The position numbers and the translations under genes are program-made. A DNA stretch of 49,615 bases, from positions 1 through 49,615 of the forward strand of contig MICC01000071.1 of the NCBI GenBank assembly GCA_001829715.1, in the 5' to 3' direction. The stretch is from Sulfurimonas sp. RIFOXYB12_FULL_35_9 (lineage in GTDB: Bacteria; Campylobacterota; Campylobacteria; Campylobacterales; Sulfurimonadaceae). The stretch's first letter is position 1; every line of letters begins with the position of its first letter. The notes beneath the pieces were generated by a model. That model was not told where the DNA came from. It did not search any database and worked only from the letters and a program-made list of their open reading frames with translations. This document shows positions 1 to 8,642 of this stretch, one piece after another.

Positions 1-71
1 ACTATATTAATGTTAATTAGTTTAATAAATTTAATTAAACATAATTGCTTTGAATCTTAAGGAGTCTATAC

Positions 72-1565
72 ATGGTAAATCGTCCATTAGAGTATGACTA
101 TACTATTGCAAAGATGTTTATGCTTACAACAATCGTTCTAGGGATTGTTGGTATGCTCATCGGTGTAATCTTAGCATTTCAACTTGCTTTTCCAGGGGTT
201 AATACAATCTTTGGACAAGGGTTAGCTGAATATACTAACTTCAGTCGTCTTCGTCCGCTGCATACAGATGCGGTAATATTTGGTTTCACGCTAAGTGGTG
301 TTTTTGCTACTTGGTATTATGTTGGTCAAAGAGTGCTTAAAGTATCAATGGCTGAATCAGCTTTATTGATGTTTTTAGGTAAGTTACATTTTTGGCTTTA
401 TTTAGTAGTTGTAGTTGCAGTTGTCGTTTCACTTTTTGCAGGTGTAACAACTTCAAAAGAGTATGCTGAATTTGAGTGGCCTATAGATATCGGTGTAGTC
501 GTTGTTTGGGTACTATTTGGTATGAGTATTTTCGGTCTTATCGGTATTCGCCGTGAAAAATCACTGTATATTTCAGTATGGTACTATATTGCCACTTTCT
601 TGGGTATAGCAATGCTTTATCTTTTTAACAACATGGAAATACCTACAATGCTTGGTACATCTGCAGCAGGTGAAAGCGGTATCGGTGCATGGTATCACTC
701 TGTGTCTATGTATTCAGGTACAAATGACGCTTTAGTTCAGTGGTGGTACGGTCACAATGCGGTTGCATTTGGTTTTACAGTTCCTATCGTTGCTATGATT
801 TACTACTTCTTGCCAAAAGAGTCAGGTCAAGCTATATACTCATACAAACTCTCTTTACTCTCTTTCTGGGGATTGATGTTTGTTTATTTATGGGCTGGCG
901 GACACCATTTACTTTACTCAACTGTTCCTGATTGGATGCAGACAATGGGTTCAATATTCTCTGTAATCTTGATTCTTCCATCTTGGGGTTCGGCAATTAA
1001 CATGCTTTTAACAATGAAGGGTGAGTGGCAACAAGTTGCAGCATCTCCGTTAATTAAATTTATGATTCTTGCTTCAACTTTCTACATGTTCTCAACGTTG
1101 GAAGGTCCGATTCAAGCAATTAAATCAGTTAACGCAATTGCACACTTTACTGACTGGATTGTAGGTCACGTACATGACGGTGTTCTTGGATGGGTTGGCT
1201 TTATGATTATGGCGGCGCTTTTTCATATGGCTCCTCGTGTATTTAAAAGAGAGATTTACTCTAAATCTTTAATGGTTGCACAGTTTTGGATTCAAACTTT
1301 AGGTGTTGTACTATACTTTACATCTATGTGGATTGCAGGTATTACTCAAGGTATGATGTGGCGTGCTCACGATGAATTCGGTAACTTAGCTTACTCTTTT
1401 ATTGACACTGTAACAGTTCTTCATCCTTACTATGTAATTCGTGGTGTCGGTGGTCTTTTATATCTAGTTGGTTTCTTAATGTTTGCATATAACATCTATA
1501 AAACTATGTCTGCTCGCCCTGTTGAAGATCACGAGCTACAAAATGCATCGCCTATGGGCGCTTAA
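72..1565 (+). CDS. ccoN: cbb3-type cytochrome c oxidase subunit I (CcoN)
   Basis: Catalytic haem-copper subunit of the high-affinity cbb3 oxidase in the inner membrane; it reduces O2 to water and pumps protons. The 497-residue product is hydrophobic throughout with many membrane helices and the usual family length. Typical CcoN segments are visible: the RLRPLHTDAVIFGF stretch with a haem-ligand histidine near residue 63, WWYGHNAVAFGF around residues 225-236 (CuB/haem ligand histidine), and the GHVHDGVLGWVGF stretch near residues 364-376. A strong AAGGAG ribosome binding site lies at about 59-64, ahead of the ATG. First gene of a tightly packed ccoNOQP operon with 15 bp to ccoO. The 71 bases upstream are very AT-rich and probably hold the promoter, but I do not see a convincing hexamer pair. 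Identification is very secure. Confidence 0.97.
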   Translation: MVNRPLEYDYTIAKMFMLTTIVLGIVGMLIGVILAFQLAFPGVNTIFGQGLAEYTNFSRLRPLHTDAVIFGFTLSGVFATWYYVGQRVLKVSMAESALLMFLGKLHFWLYLVVVVAVVVSLFAGVTTSKEYAEFEWPIDIGVVVVWVLFGMSIFGLIGIRREKSLYISVWYYIATFLGIAMLYLFNNMEIPTMLGTSAAGESGIGAWYHSVSMYSGTNDALVQWWYGHNAVAFGFTVPIVAMIYYFLPKESGQAIYSYKLSLLSFWGLMFVYLWAGGHHLLYSTVPDWMQTMGSIFSVILILPSWGSAINMLLTMKGEWQQVAASPLIKFMILASTFYMFSTLEGPIQAIKSVNAIAHFTDWIVGHVHDGVLGWVGFMIMAALFHMAPRVFKREIYSKSLMVAQFWIQTLGVVLYFTSMWIAGITQGMMWRAHDEFGNLAYSFIDTVTVLHPYYVIRGVGGLLYLVGFLMFAYNIYKTMSARPVEDHELQNASPMGA

Positions 1566-1580
1566 CAGAAAGGATAAAAT

Positions 1581-2273
1581 ATGTTTCATTGGTTAGAAAA
1601 ACATCCGTTCTTTTTTGCGGTAGGTGTGTTTGTTGTAATCGCGTTTGCAGGTTTAGTTGAAATTCTACCAAACTTTGCTCAAGCTTCTCGTCCTGTTATT
1701 GGGACTGCTCCGTACTCTACTTTAGAGTTGGCAGGTCGTCATGTATATATTAAAAACAGTTGTAATGCTTGTCACTCACAGCTTGTTCGTCCGTTTAAAT
1801 CAGAAACTGACCGTTACGGTCACTACTCTCTAAGCGGTGAGTATGCGTATGATAGACCATTTTTATGGGGTTCAAAAAGAACAGGACCGGATTTATGGCG
1901 TGTTGGTAACTATCGTACGACAGACTGGCATGAGAACCACATGAAAAATCCGGCTTCAGTTGTACCGGGTTCTGTTATGCCTGCATATAAGTGGATGTTT
2001 TCAAATAAGGCTGATATTAATACGGCATTTGCTGAGCAGTTAACTGTAGCACAGTATTTTTCTGTTCCTTATAACCAGAGCGTTCCTATGAAAGACGGAA
2101 CTACTAAAGTTGTAAAAATGGGAGGCAGTGTTGCAGAAGCAAACGCTATTGCACTTGAAGAAGCAAAAATTATTGCAGCAGATATGAAAGATCAAGATGT
2201 TAAAGACACGGTAGCGAGAGGCGAGATTCCTGAAATAGTTGCATTAATTGCATATTTGAATAGTCTTAAGTAG
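1581..2273 (+). CDS. ccoO: cbb3-type cytochrome c oxidase mono-haem subunit II (CcoO)
   Basis: Membrane-anchored mono-haem cytochrome c subunit that passes electrons to CcoN. An N-terminal membrane anchor (about residues 10-32) precedes a single haem c motif CNACH at residues 61-65, within NSCNACHSQLVRPF, a hallmark of CcoO. The segment SVVPGSVMPAYKWMF supplies the likely methionine axial ligand. The 230-residue length fits the family. It follows ccoN by 15 bp with an AGAAAGGA-type ribosome binding site and precedes ccoQ by 9 bp, so it is co-transcribed. The haem needs the cytochrome c maturation system, which is not in this window. Confidence 0.96.
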   Translation: MFHWLEKHPFFFAVGVFVVIAFAGLVEILPNFAQASRPVIGTAPYSTLELAGRHVYIKNSCNACHSQLVRPFKSETDRYGHYSLSGEYAYDRPFLWGSKRTGPDLWRVGNYRTTDWHENHMKNPASVVPGSVMPAYKWMFSNKADINTAFAEQLTVAQYFSVPYNQSVPMKDGTTKVVKMGGSVAEANAIALEEAKIIAADMKDQDVKDTVARGEIPEIVALIAYLNSLK

Positions 2274-2282
2274 GGGATTATA

Positions 2283-2483
2283 GTGGATATTGCACAACTT
2301 CAAGCTTACGGATACTTTATATTAACAGCATCTCTTGTGATTGTACTATATGGTTATATTTATCATTTGTACACAAAAAAGAGAGATGCTGATGGAGTTG
2401 ACTATGAAAATTATAGCAATATGGCACTAAAAGATGATATTGTCGATACTCCGGTATCGGCGAAATCCGATAAAGAGAAATAG
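2283..2483 (+). CDS. ccoQ: cbb3-type cytochrome c oxidase subunit CcoQ
   Basis: Small single-span subunit thought to stabilise the cbb3 complex. The 66-residue protein has one membrane helix (about residues 9-27) and a charged cytoplasmic tail, YHLYTKKRDADGVDYENYSN, which is the usual CcoQ/FixQ form in this group. I take the start as GTG at 2283, preceded by a GGGGA element just after the ccoO stop. Position between ccoO and ccoP is as important to the call as the sequence itself. Confidence 0.88.
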   Translation: MDIAQLQAYGYFILTASLVIVLYGYIYHLYTKKRDADGVDYENYSNMALKDDIVDTPVSAKSDKEK

Positions 2484-2494
2484 GAGAGAGATAT

Positions 2495-3418
2495 ATGAAT
2501 AAGCTTTATCTTTGGGGAATCATTATTATAGCAGTTATGCTTGGTGCTACTTACTTATCTGTAGGCGGTTCTAAGGGAGGCTTAAATGGTGATATCGTCA
2601 ACATGCTTGCAGTTGCAGGAGCTGTTTCGCTTGTAATAATTACAGTATTTGTCGTAGTTAAATATGTTCGCCAAATGCAAGTAGATAGCGCGAGCGGTGA
2701 ACTATTAAAAGATAACTGGGATGGAATAGGCGAATATAAAAATGAGGTGCCGACAGGTTGGGCAGTAATGTTTTTACTGACAATGGTTTGGGGTATGTGG
2801 TATTTTGTAATTGGGTATCCGGTAAATGCCTATTCTCAAATTGGTGAATATAATGAGGATGTAGCAGTACATAACTCAAAATTTGAGACAAAATATAAAG
2901 ATATTACAGGTGAGAAGTTAGTTGAAATGGGTGAGTCTGTTTTCCTAGCTGAGTGTAAAGTGTGTCACGGAATTAGTGCAGACGGAATTGATGGAGCAGC
3001 AGCAAATCTAAACAAAAGAATTGATGAAAAATCTGTTAAGCATGTTATAGAAAAAGGTTCAAACAACAAGCTTTTAGGTATGGAAATGCCTATGCCCGAT
3101 CGTAATGGACTCTTAAATGCAAATACCGGAGCTTTAATTACGGATGCAGAGATTGAAACAGTTTCAAAATTTGTTGCAAACAAAATGAGCGGAGCCGGTG
3201 CTGATATATTTGCAGGTACATGTGCAGCTTGTCATGGTGAAGACGGTAAAGGTTTAGATTCTGTTGCACCAAGTATCGCAACATATACGCCTACGTTGGT
3301 TAGTAATGTTCTAACACACGGTAAAAAAGGTGTTATAGGTGTTATGCCTAAATTTGACAGACTCAATGATAAGCAAAAAGAAGCGGTTGGTGCTTATATC
3401 ACTAGCCTAAACAAATAA
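2495..3418 (+). CDS. ccoP: cbb3-type cytochrome c oxidase di-haem subunit III (CcoP)
   Basis: Di-haem cytochrome c subunit that accepts electrons from soluble or membrane-bound cytochrome c. Two membrane helices at the N terminus (about residues 5-22 and 33-55) and another near 90-107 (AVMFLLTMVWGMWYFVIGY) are followed by two periplasmic haem c domains, with CKVCH at residues 154-158 and CAACH at 243-247. Downstream methionines (in MEMPMPDRN and VMPKF) are plausible axial ligands. At 307 residues it has the normal CcoP length. A GGAGAG ribosome binding site precedes the ATG. It lies in the ccoNOQP order, 11 bp after ccoQ. Confidence 0.96.
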   Translation: MNKLYLWGIIIIAVMLGATYLSVGGSKGGLNGDIVNMLAVAGAVSLVIITVFVVVKYVRQMQVDSASGELLKDNWDGIGEYKNEVPTGWAVMFLLTMVWGMWYFVIGYPVNAYSQIGEYNEDVAVHNSKFETKYKDITGEKLVEMGESVFLAECKVCHGISADGIDGAAANLNKRIDEKSVKHVIEKGSNNKLLGMEMPMPDRNGLLNANTGALITDAEIETVSKFVANKMSGAGADIFAGTCAACHGEDGKGLDSVAPSIATYTPTLVSNVLTHGKKGVIGVMPKFDRLNDKQKEAVGAYITSLNK

Positions 3419-3428
3419 GGAGTCAGGT

Positions 3429-3638
3429 ATGAATGAAAATAGAAGCGTATTTGCTCTGGATGGTATAACGGGCATGTTGATTGCAACCGTGTTGCTACTA
3501 ATTATTTTAGTTGGATTAACAATTTGGGGTATTGGTGTGCAAAACACAAGTGCAAATAATTTTTATGATATAAAAGATGAACAGCTAATAAAGATGATTA
3601 GTGTTGATAACTCTAAACATTTAGTAGATGTAAAGTAA
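3429..3638 (+). CDS. DUF4006-type small membrane protein of the cbb3 cluster
   Basis: A 69-residue protein with one strong membrane helix (about residues 14-34, MLIATVLLLIILVGLTIWGI) and a short polar tail. From established knowledge, proteins of this size and sequence type (DUF4006) follow ccoP in many Campylobacterota; a role in cbb3 assembly or stability is inferred from this position only. It begins 11 bp after ccoP behind an AAGGAG ribosome binding site and is clearly in the same operon. Confidence 0.75.
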   Translation: MNENRSVFALDGITGMLIATVLLLIILVGLTIWGIGVQNTSANNFYDIKDEQLIKMISVDNSKHLVDVK

Positions 3639-3648
3639 AGGATAGATT

Positions 3649-3738
3649 ATGGAAAAAATAATTTCATGGGGCTTGGTTATAATGGCTATCTATACTCTTT
3701 ATGTGGTTTTAACGCCAAATCACCTTTTTATCGGTTAG
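3649..3738 (+). CDS. 29-residue single-span membrane peptide in the cbb3 operon
   Basis: ATG at 3649 opens a 29-codon frame ending at TAG 3736-3738. The product has a hydrophobic core (IISWGLVIMAIYTLYVVL) and ends PNHLFIG, so it is a one-helix membrane peptide. An AAAGGAT ribosome binding site sits just upstream. It exactly fills the gap between the DUF4006 gene and the TPM-like gene, with 10 bp and 9 bp spacers, as expected of a real translated gene. It resembles the very small CcoM-type subunits reported for other cbb3 oxidases in size and topology, but I cannot show homology. Confidence 0.6.
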   Translation: MEKIISWGLVIMAIYTLYVVLTPNHLFIG

Positions 3739-3747
3739 GAAATTTCA

Positions 3748-4452
3748 TTGAAGTTTTCAAGAGGGCTTTTGGCCCTCATCCTCACACTTTTTTTTAGCAC
3801 TTCCCTTAGCGCACAATATTTATATAAAGATGAGATAATTTTTAACCCGTTGTTTAATGCGGAAGTTGAAAAGTTAGGCTTAGAACTCTACCAAAAAACA
3901 GGAATTTCTCTAAGATTGGTAATGCTTAAAGAGCTGCCAAGCGGCATGAGCATAGTCGATTATGAAAAAGAGCTAATGAAAGATTTTAGCGAGCCTACTA
4001 TTTTGCTTACTTTTTCAGAGATGAACTCTAAAGTAGATATTCTTGCAAATCCTGCAGCTTTATATGAGTATTTTGATAAACAACAGATACTAAGCCCTGT
4101 AGCTTCTTCGGTACAAGCTTTTGTAATGGCACTTTTTTACAGTGATAGTTTTTCTTCATTTAAAGAGATTGCATCTAGCCACGGCGGAACTATTATTCCT
4201 CTTTTGGCTCAAAAAGCAAAAGAGGGTGAAGTTTTAGGCAAGTATTCAGGTTCTATGTTTAACGGTTATGCCGACATCGCAGAACAGATTGCTTCAAGCA
4301 AGGGTATTGTTCTGGAAAACGCAGTCGGAAGCGCAAATCAAAACAGCATAATGGTCGTAAAAGTGCTGTTTTATAGTTTTATATTTTATGGTATATTTAT
4401 GTACATTAAGAGAAAACTATATATAAAAAGGCAAAAAAATGAGCAGAAGTAA
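3748..4452 (+). CDS. TPM-domain-like exported protein with C-terminal membrane anchor
   Basis: 234 residues starting at TTG 3748, with GGA of the preceding stop region as a weak ribosome binding site. An N-terminal signal sequence (about residues 1-22, ending near SLSA) is followed by a domain whose pattern matches the TPM fold: paired acidic start, LYQKTGISLRLVMLKELP strand-helix-strand, then SIVDYEKELMKDF and TILLTFSEMNSKVDIL. A hydrophobic helix near 203-222 and a basic tail (YIKRKLYIKRQK) anchor the C terminus. TPM proteins have varied roles (photosystem II repair, phosphatase-like); here the neighbours suggest respiratory complex maintenance, which is inference. Its end overlaps the FixH-like gene by 14 bp, so translation is probably coupled. 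Confidence 0.55.
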   Translation: MKFSRGLLALILTLFFSTSLSAQYLYKDEIIFNPLFNAEVEKLGLELYQKTGISLRLVMLKELPSGMSIVDYEKELMKDFSEPTILLTFSEMNSKVDILANPAALYEYFDKQQILSPVASSVQAFVMALFYSDSFSSFKEIASSHGGTIIPLLAQKAKEGEVLGKYSGSMFNGYADIAEQIASSKGIVLENAVGSANQNSIMVVKVLFYSFIFYGIFMYIKRKLYIKRQKNEQK

Positions 4453-4945
4453 CGGCAGAATTTGGCCATATGCAATCGGTGCATCCATAATATTTGTTTT
4501 TGGTGCATGTGTCGCAACTATAGTCGTAACAAGTAAAGTGCCTGTTGAGAAAAGCGACACTTACATGATGGGCTATCATGAAGCGGATGCCAAAGCAAAC
4601 GATATTATAAACGATAGAATTGAATTTAACAAAAAATATAAAATAGAGTATTTGACGGATGATTTTAACTCGCAAAATTGTGTGGTTAAGTATAAGGTAG
4701 GCGACATAAACTCCAACTCCGTAAATAATGCGGATATTAAGGTTGTAGTAACCAGACCCGATAATCATAAATATGACCAAGAGTTAATCAATCCTGCCGT
4801 TGAAGGCGGAGTTTATACATTTAGTGCAATAAAGCTCCCACTTGAGGGAAGATGGGACATCATGGCAAAAATAAGCATTGATGGTGTTCAAAGATTTTAT
4901 AATATTAAAACGGATACAAGAAGCAAAGAGATCATAGAATATTAG
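4439..4945 (+). CDS. FixH-like (CcoH-like) cbb3 oxidase assembly protein
   Basis: 168-residue protein with one N-terminal membrane helix (about residues 10-30, IWPYAIGASIIFVFGACVATIVV) and a periplasmic beta-rich domain containing the DADIKVVVTRPDNHKYDQEL-type segment and the EGRWDIMAKISIDG segment typical of FixH/CcoH proteins. FixH/CcoH is needed for stable assembly of cbb3 oxidase. The start overlaps the upstream TPM-like gene by 14 bp. It is the last gene of the oxidase cluster; addB begins 15 bp further on from what looks like its own promoter. Confidence 0.75.
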   Translation: MSRSNGRIWPYAIGASIIFVFGACVATIVVTSKVPVEKSDTYMMGYHEADAKANDIINDRIEFNKKYKIEYLTDDFNSQNCVVKYKVGDINSNSVNNADIKVVVTRPDNHKYDQELINPAVEGGVYTFSAIKLPLEGRWDIMAKISIDGVQRFYNIKTDTRSKEIIEY

Positions 4946-4947
4946 GT

Positions 4948-4953
4948 TATAAT
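4948..4953 (+). promoter_or_regulatory. -10 hexamer TATAAT for a probable leaderless addB mRNA
   Basis: A perfect TATAAT is followed by six bases (AAACCT) and then the addB ATG at 4960. With standard spacing from the -10 hexamer, transcription would begin at the A of the ATG. No Shine-Dalgarno sequence precedes the start. No clear -35 is visible. Confidence 0.5.
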
Positions 4954-4959
4954 AAACCT

Positions 4960-7308
4960 ATGAATGAATCTCTAATCGTCCTTCCCTCGGCTCGCGCAAT
5001 CAGAAATAAGCTCTTGGGCGTAGAGGGTGCTACTCTCTTCCTGCCCAATTTTATCACCATGAGTGATTTTATACCCAAACTCTGCATCGTCAAAGATTTT
5101 AAAACTTTAGATGAAGACGGCAGAGTTCTGCTGCTTTTAGAGGCATCCGATTTTAAGACTTTCTCAAACCTGCAGATTCAGAGAAACTTTTTTACCTTCA
5201 CAAAAAATTCATCATTTATCTTCAAATTTTTTCAAGAGCTAAGTGCTGAGATGTTTGACATAAAAGATCTCAGCACCTCCGATATTTACGGCGAGTATGA
5301 AGAACATATAGCCATACTTCAAGAGTTATACGCCAGATATGAATCTTTATGCAGCCAAAGAAAAGTGCTTGATAAGATATTTTTGCCAAAGCTATATAGT
5401 TTTAATGAGAGTTACGCAAAAACACATAAAAATATAGAGCTGCATGTTGATGGACATTTGACAAATTTTGAATTTGAACTCATAAAAAAGTGCTGTGAGT
5501 TTAGCAATGTAGAGATTGTCTTTACTGCCACAAGGTTCAATAGTAAAATGCAGAGTAAATTTCTAGAACTCGGCATAACTCTTGAGGTCGGATTTGAGTA
5601 TAAAATATCGCTCAATAAAAAAGAGATAGTTCAAAAAAGAGAGATTATCACAAACAGAAAAGTCACATGCGAATCCCTAAGTGAACCTCTTTTACAAGCT
5701 GCGTTTGTCCAAAAAAAGATTTATGATTTTGTAAAGATGGGATATGAACCTGAAAATATTGCCGTTATCTTGCCTGATGAAAATTTTGCTCAGATGCTTA
5801 AGGCTTTTGACGAGAAGTCAAACTTCAACTTTGCGATGGGTGAGCCTTTTAGCCAAACAAAAATATATGAGAAATTAAACGCTACATGTAAGTTTATTGA
5901 GCAGGATTCAAAAGAGAACGAGGCTAGAGTAAACAGAGCAGGCGATGAGTTTCTTAGAGAGCTTTTTGGAATTTACTATAAAAGTGCCGCAGATGTAGAT
6001 ATCTTAGAGTTTTTAAAAAGGTATAAAGAGAGTTTTGCAGATAAAAAAGAGCTAAAAATTTACGAAGAAGAGCTTTATAGTTTCAAAAATATTTTGCCGT
6101 TTATGAAAGAGATGAGCGTTAAATCCCTCTTAAGTGTTTTTTTACAGAGGCTCTCAAAGAGAACGCTTGACGATGTAAGAGGCGGAAAAGTGACCGTAAT
6201 GGGAGTTCTAGAGACTAGATCCGTCTCATTTGATGCGGTTATAATCGTTGACTTTAGCGACTCGCATGTTCCAAAAAAGAGCGATAAAGATATGTTTTTA
6301 AACACCCACATCAGAGAGATGGCAAATCTGCCGACGATGAGCGACAGGGAAAACCTACAGAAACATTACTACGAGATGCTGATAAACTCAAGTAAAGAGG
6401 TTGCGATTTCCTATGTAAAATCAAAAGAGAGCAGCGGCTCGAGATTTTTAAAACAGCTCGGCATAAAAGAGAATAATGCTTATTCTGAACATGATTATGC
6501 ACAACTGCTTTTAAAACAAGCAGCACAACATGTAAAAGAGGAGAAGCAAGAGATAGTTTTAGAGTACAGCTTCAGAGATAAAAAGCTCTCGGCAACAAAA
6601 CTTAAAACCTTTTTGACATGTAAAAGAAAATATTACTACAGATACATAGAACGCATAAACTCTCATGAGATACCAAAAGATATGCCGCAGGAGTATGAGA
6701 TAGGTCTGGATGTTCATGAAGCTCTTAAAGAACTCTACAGCAAAAAAAGCTCTTACGACAGTGTAGAGAAACTAAAAAAAGATTTACATGTAGAACTTGA
6801 TGAAGCTTGCGGAAGCAGTGAGTTGGAAAAGTACCTTATAGCTATGCAAAAAAGAAGAATGAATGATTTTTGTCAAAATGAGATAGAGCGGTTCGCACGT
6901 GGATGGCAAGTTTATAGATGTGAAGAAAAAATGGAGTGCAACTTTAGCGGTATAACCTTAGAGGGTGTAATAGACCGCATAGATAAATGTGCAAACGAGA
7001 TAGCCGTGCTTGACTATAAAACCGGCTCATATCCTCTCTACACTGAGAAAAACTTCACGGAGGCTACAGACTTCCAACTTGAGTTTTACTATCTCTTAGC
7101 TGGCGGTTTAGGCAATGTTACGGAGTGCGGATACTATGACCTAAAAGAGTCTAAGATTGTTAGTGAGCCTTTTTTAAAAGAGAAGCTAGAACTTTTACGC
7201 TCACATGTAAACGATTTGCTAAACATCGAAGATGTAAACTTTAGCAAGTGCGAAGATGTCAAAAACTGCCTGTTTTGCGACTATAGAGTTATGTGTGGGA
7301 GGGAGTAA
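4960..7308 (+). CDS. addB: AddB-like recombination nuclease subunit (PD-(D/E)XK with iron-sulfur cysteines)
   Basis: Subunit of the AddAB helicase-nuclease that processes double-strand breaks for RecA loading and degrades unprotected linear DNA. The 782-residue protein has the AddB layout: an N-terminal helicase-like region that opens LIVLPSARAIRNKLLG but has no good Walker A, and a C-terminal PD-(D/E)XK nuclease with GVIDRIDK (D672) and VLDYKTG (D685, K687), then DFQLEFYYLLAG. Four cysteines fit the AddB iron-sulfur cluster: C554 in LTCKRK and C770, C773, C779 with C-X2-C-X5-C spacing. The partner addA lies at 12653, with about 5 kb of accessory genes in between. Start chosen at 4960, where the protein aligns with the family N terminus and a TATAAT lies six bases upstream. 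Confidence 0.88.
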   Translation: MNESLIVLPSARAIRNKLLGVEGATLFLPNFITMSDFIPKLCIVKDFKTLDEDGRVLLLLEASDFKTFSNLQIQRNFFTFTKNSSFIFKFFQELSAEMFDIKDLSTSDIYGEYEEHIAILQELYARYESLCSQRKVLDKIFLPKLYSFNESYAKTHKNIELHVDGHLTNFEFELIKKCCEFSNVEIVFTATRFNSKMQSKFLELGITLEVGFEYKISLNKKEIVQKREIITNRKVTCESLSEPLLQAAFVQKKIYDFVKMGYEPENIAVILPDENFAQMLKAFDEKSNFNFAMGEPFSQTKIYEKLNATCKFIEQDSKENEARVNRAGDEFLRELFGIYYKSAADVDILEFLKRYKESFADKKELKIYEEELYSFKNILPFMKEMSVKSLLSVFLQRLSKRTLDDVRGGKVTVMGVLETRSVSFDAVIIVDFSDSHVPKKSDKDMFLNTHIREMANLPTMSDRENLQKHYYEMLINSSKEVAISYVKSKESSGSRFLKQLGIKENNAYSEHDYAQLLLKQAAQHVKEEKQEIVLEYSFRDKKLSATKLKTFLTCKRKYYYRYIERINSHEIPKDMPQEYEIGLDVHEALKELYSKKSSYDSVEKLKKDLHVELDEACGSSELEKYLIAMQKRRMNDFCQNEIERFARGWQVYRCEEKMECNFSGITLEGVIDRIDKCANEIAVLDYKTGSYPLYTEKNFTEATDFQLEFYYLLAGGLGNVTECGYYDLKESKIVSEPFLKEKLELLRSHVNDLLNIEDVNFSKCEDVKNCLFCDYRVMCGRE

Positions 7309-7381
7309 TTTTCTTTTTTTCAAGTTACAGTCAGTGCCGACAAAGTTTAAAAGATTTGAGAGAATTTATAAAATTCTATAG

Positions 7382-7387
7382 TATAAT
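7382..7387 (+). promoter_or_regulatory. -10 hexamer upstream of the DUF4143 ATPase gene
   Basis: TATAAT lies 30 bases before the ATG at 7418, in the 109-base gap after addB. TTGAGA at 7356-7361 is a possible -35 but is 20 bases away, longer than ideal. The leader contains a small inverted repeat (ATGGC at 7386-7390 with GCCAT at 7100+300, that is 7400-7404) and a GAGG ribosome binding site. Confidence 0.45.
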
Positions 7388-7417
7388 GGCATAAATTACG
7401 CCATCATAGAGGTAAAT

Positions 7418-8620
7418 ATGAAAATAAGAACTTTAGAGAGCATTTTAAAAGTAGCGTTAAAGACTTTTCCCGTTGTACTTTTAAATGGAGCGAGACAAGT
7501 CGGTAAATCGACACTTGCACTTCAAAACTTTCAAAATTATCTCACTTTTGATGATGGAGAGTTGAGGCTTTACGCAAAAGAGAATCCAAAAACCTTTCTT
7601 AAAAATCTTGAACTTCCCATCTGCCTCGATGAGATACAAAAAGTGCCTACACTTCTTGAGTATATGAAAATGCAAATCGACAAAGAGAGGGTAAATGGAA
7701 GTTTTTTGCTTACAGGGAGTTCCAATGTGCTTGACCATAAAGATGCGAAAGATACCCTTGCAGGCAGACTTTGTGAGTTAAGACTTCACCCCCTCAGCTC
7801 TAAAGAGAAAAATGACAAACCCCATGAAAATGTGATAGAAAAACTTCTAAAAAGAGAGTTCAAACTTGCTAAAAAAGAGTATAGTGAAGAGACTATCAAA
7901 CATATTATTGACGGTGGGTATCCTGAAATTTTAACGCTTGAGGGAATGCCAAGAGATTTGTGGTTTAAGTCCTACATCGCAACCTACATCGAGCGAGATG
8001 CAAGAGATTTGGCGGATATAAGAGACATTGACAGCTTTATCAAGTTTGTTAATGTTCTTGCTTCAAGAAGTGGCACGCTGCTTAACAAGTCAAGCCTAAG
8101 CAACGACATAGGCATAAAAGATGTCACAACGGACAACTATCTCTCTATCATAAACCGGATTTACCAAGCCTCACTTCTCAAGCCCTATTTTGCGAACATC
8201 GGCAAACAATTTACAAAGTCGCCTAAAGTGTTTTTCAATGACACGGGAGTACTTTGCTCACTGCTTCGAATCGATTCCAAAGAGAAACTCCTTAGCTCAC
8301 CTTACAGCGGACAAGTTTACGAGACCTACATTTTTTGCGAACTCCAAAAACACCTCTCCTACATGCAAAAAAGCGGCACACTCTACCACTACAGAACAAA
8401 CGACAAAAAAGAGATAGATTTCATAGTCGAAGTTGATAATGAGATACTTGCCATAGAGGTAAAACAAAGCAGCAGTGTCAAAAAAGATGACTTTAAACAT
8501 ATTATCGATTTTCAAAGCAGATGTGAGCAAAAGTGCTTAGGCGTGGTGTTTTACAACGGTGAGATGGTTGTGGAGTTTGGGGATGATTTGGTAGCTTTAC
8601 CGTTTGGGATGTTTTTATGA
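7418..8620 (+). CDS. DUF4143-type AAA ATPase
   Basis: 400-residue member of the AAA ATPase/DUF4143 family. The N-terminal ATPase domain shows Walker A GARQVGKST (about residues 25-33) and Walker B/DEXX CLDEIQKVP (near 69-77), then LLTGSSN as sensor 1. The C-terminal DUF4143 part has the YIERDARDLADIRDIDSF segment and ends with a nuclease-like fold containing EIDFIVEVDNEILAIEVKQS, a D-X(n)-E-X-K pattern like those of PD-(D/E)XK enzymes. Family members are common beside toxin-antitoxin and mobile genes, but their function is not settled. GAGG upstream of the ATG supports the start. It is the first gene of the accessory block between addB and addA and precedes the ATPase/HNH pair by 23 bp. Confidence 0.8.
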   Translation: MKIRTLESILKVALKTFPVVLLNGARQVGKSTLALQNFQNYLTFDDGELRLYAKENPKTFLKNLELPICLDEIQKVPTLLEYMKMQIDKERVNGSFLLTGSSNVLDHKDAKDTLAGRLCELRLHPLSSKEKNDKPHENVIEKLLKREFKLAKKEYSEETIKHIIDGGYPEILTLEGMPRDLWFKSYIATYIERDARDLADIRDIDSFIKFVNVLASRSGTLLNKSSLSNDIGIKDVTTDNYLSIINRIYQASLLKPYFANIGKQFTKSPKVFFNDTGVLCSLLRIDSKEKLLSSPYSGQVYETYIFCELQKHLSYMQKSGTLYHYRTNDKKEIDFIVEVDNEILAIEVKQSSSVKKDDFKHIIDFQSRCEQKCLGVVFYNGEMVVEFGDDLVALPFGMFL

Positions 8621-8642
8621 TTTTGAAAAATAAGGGGAATAG

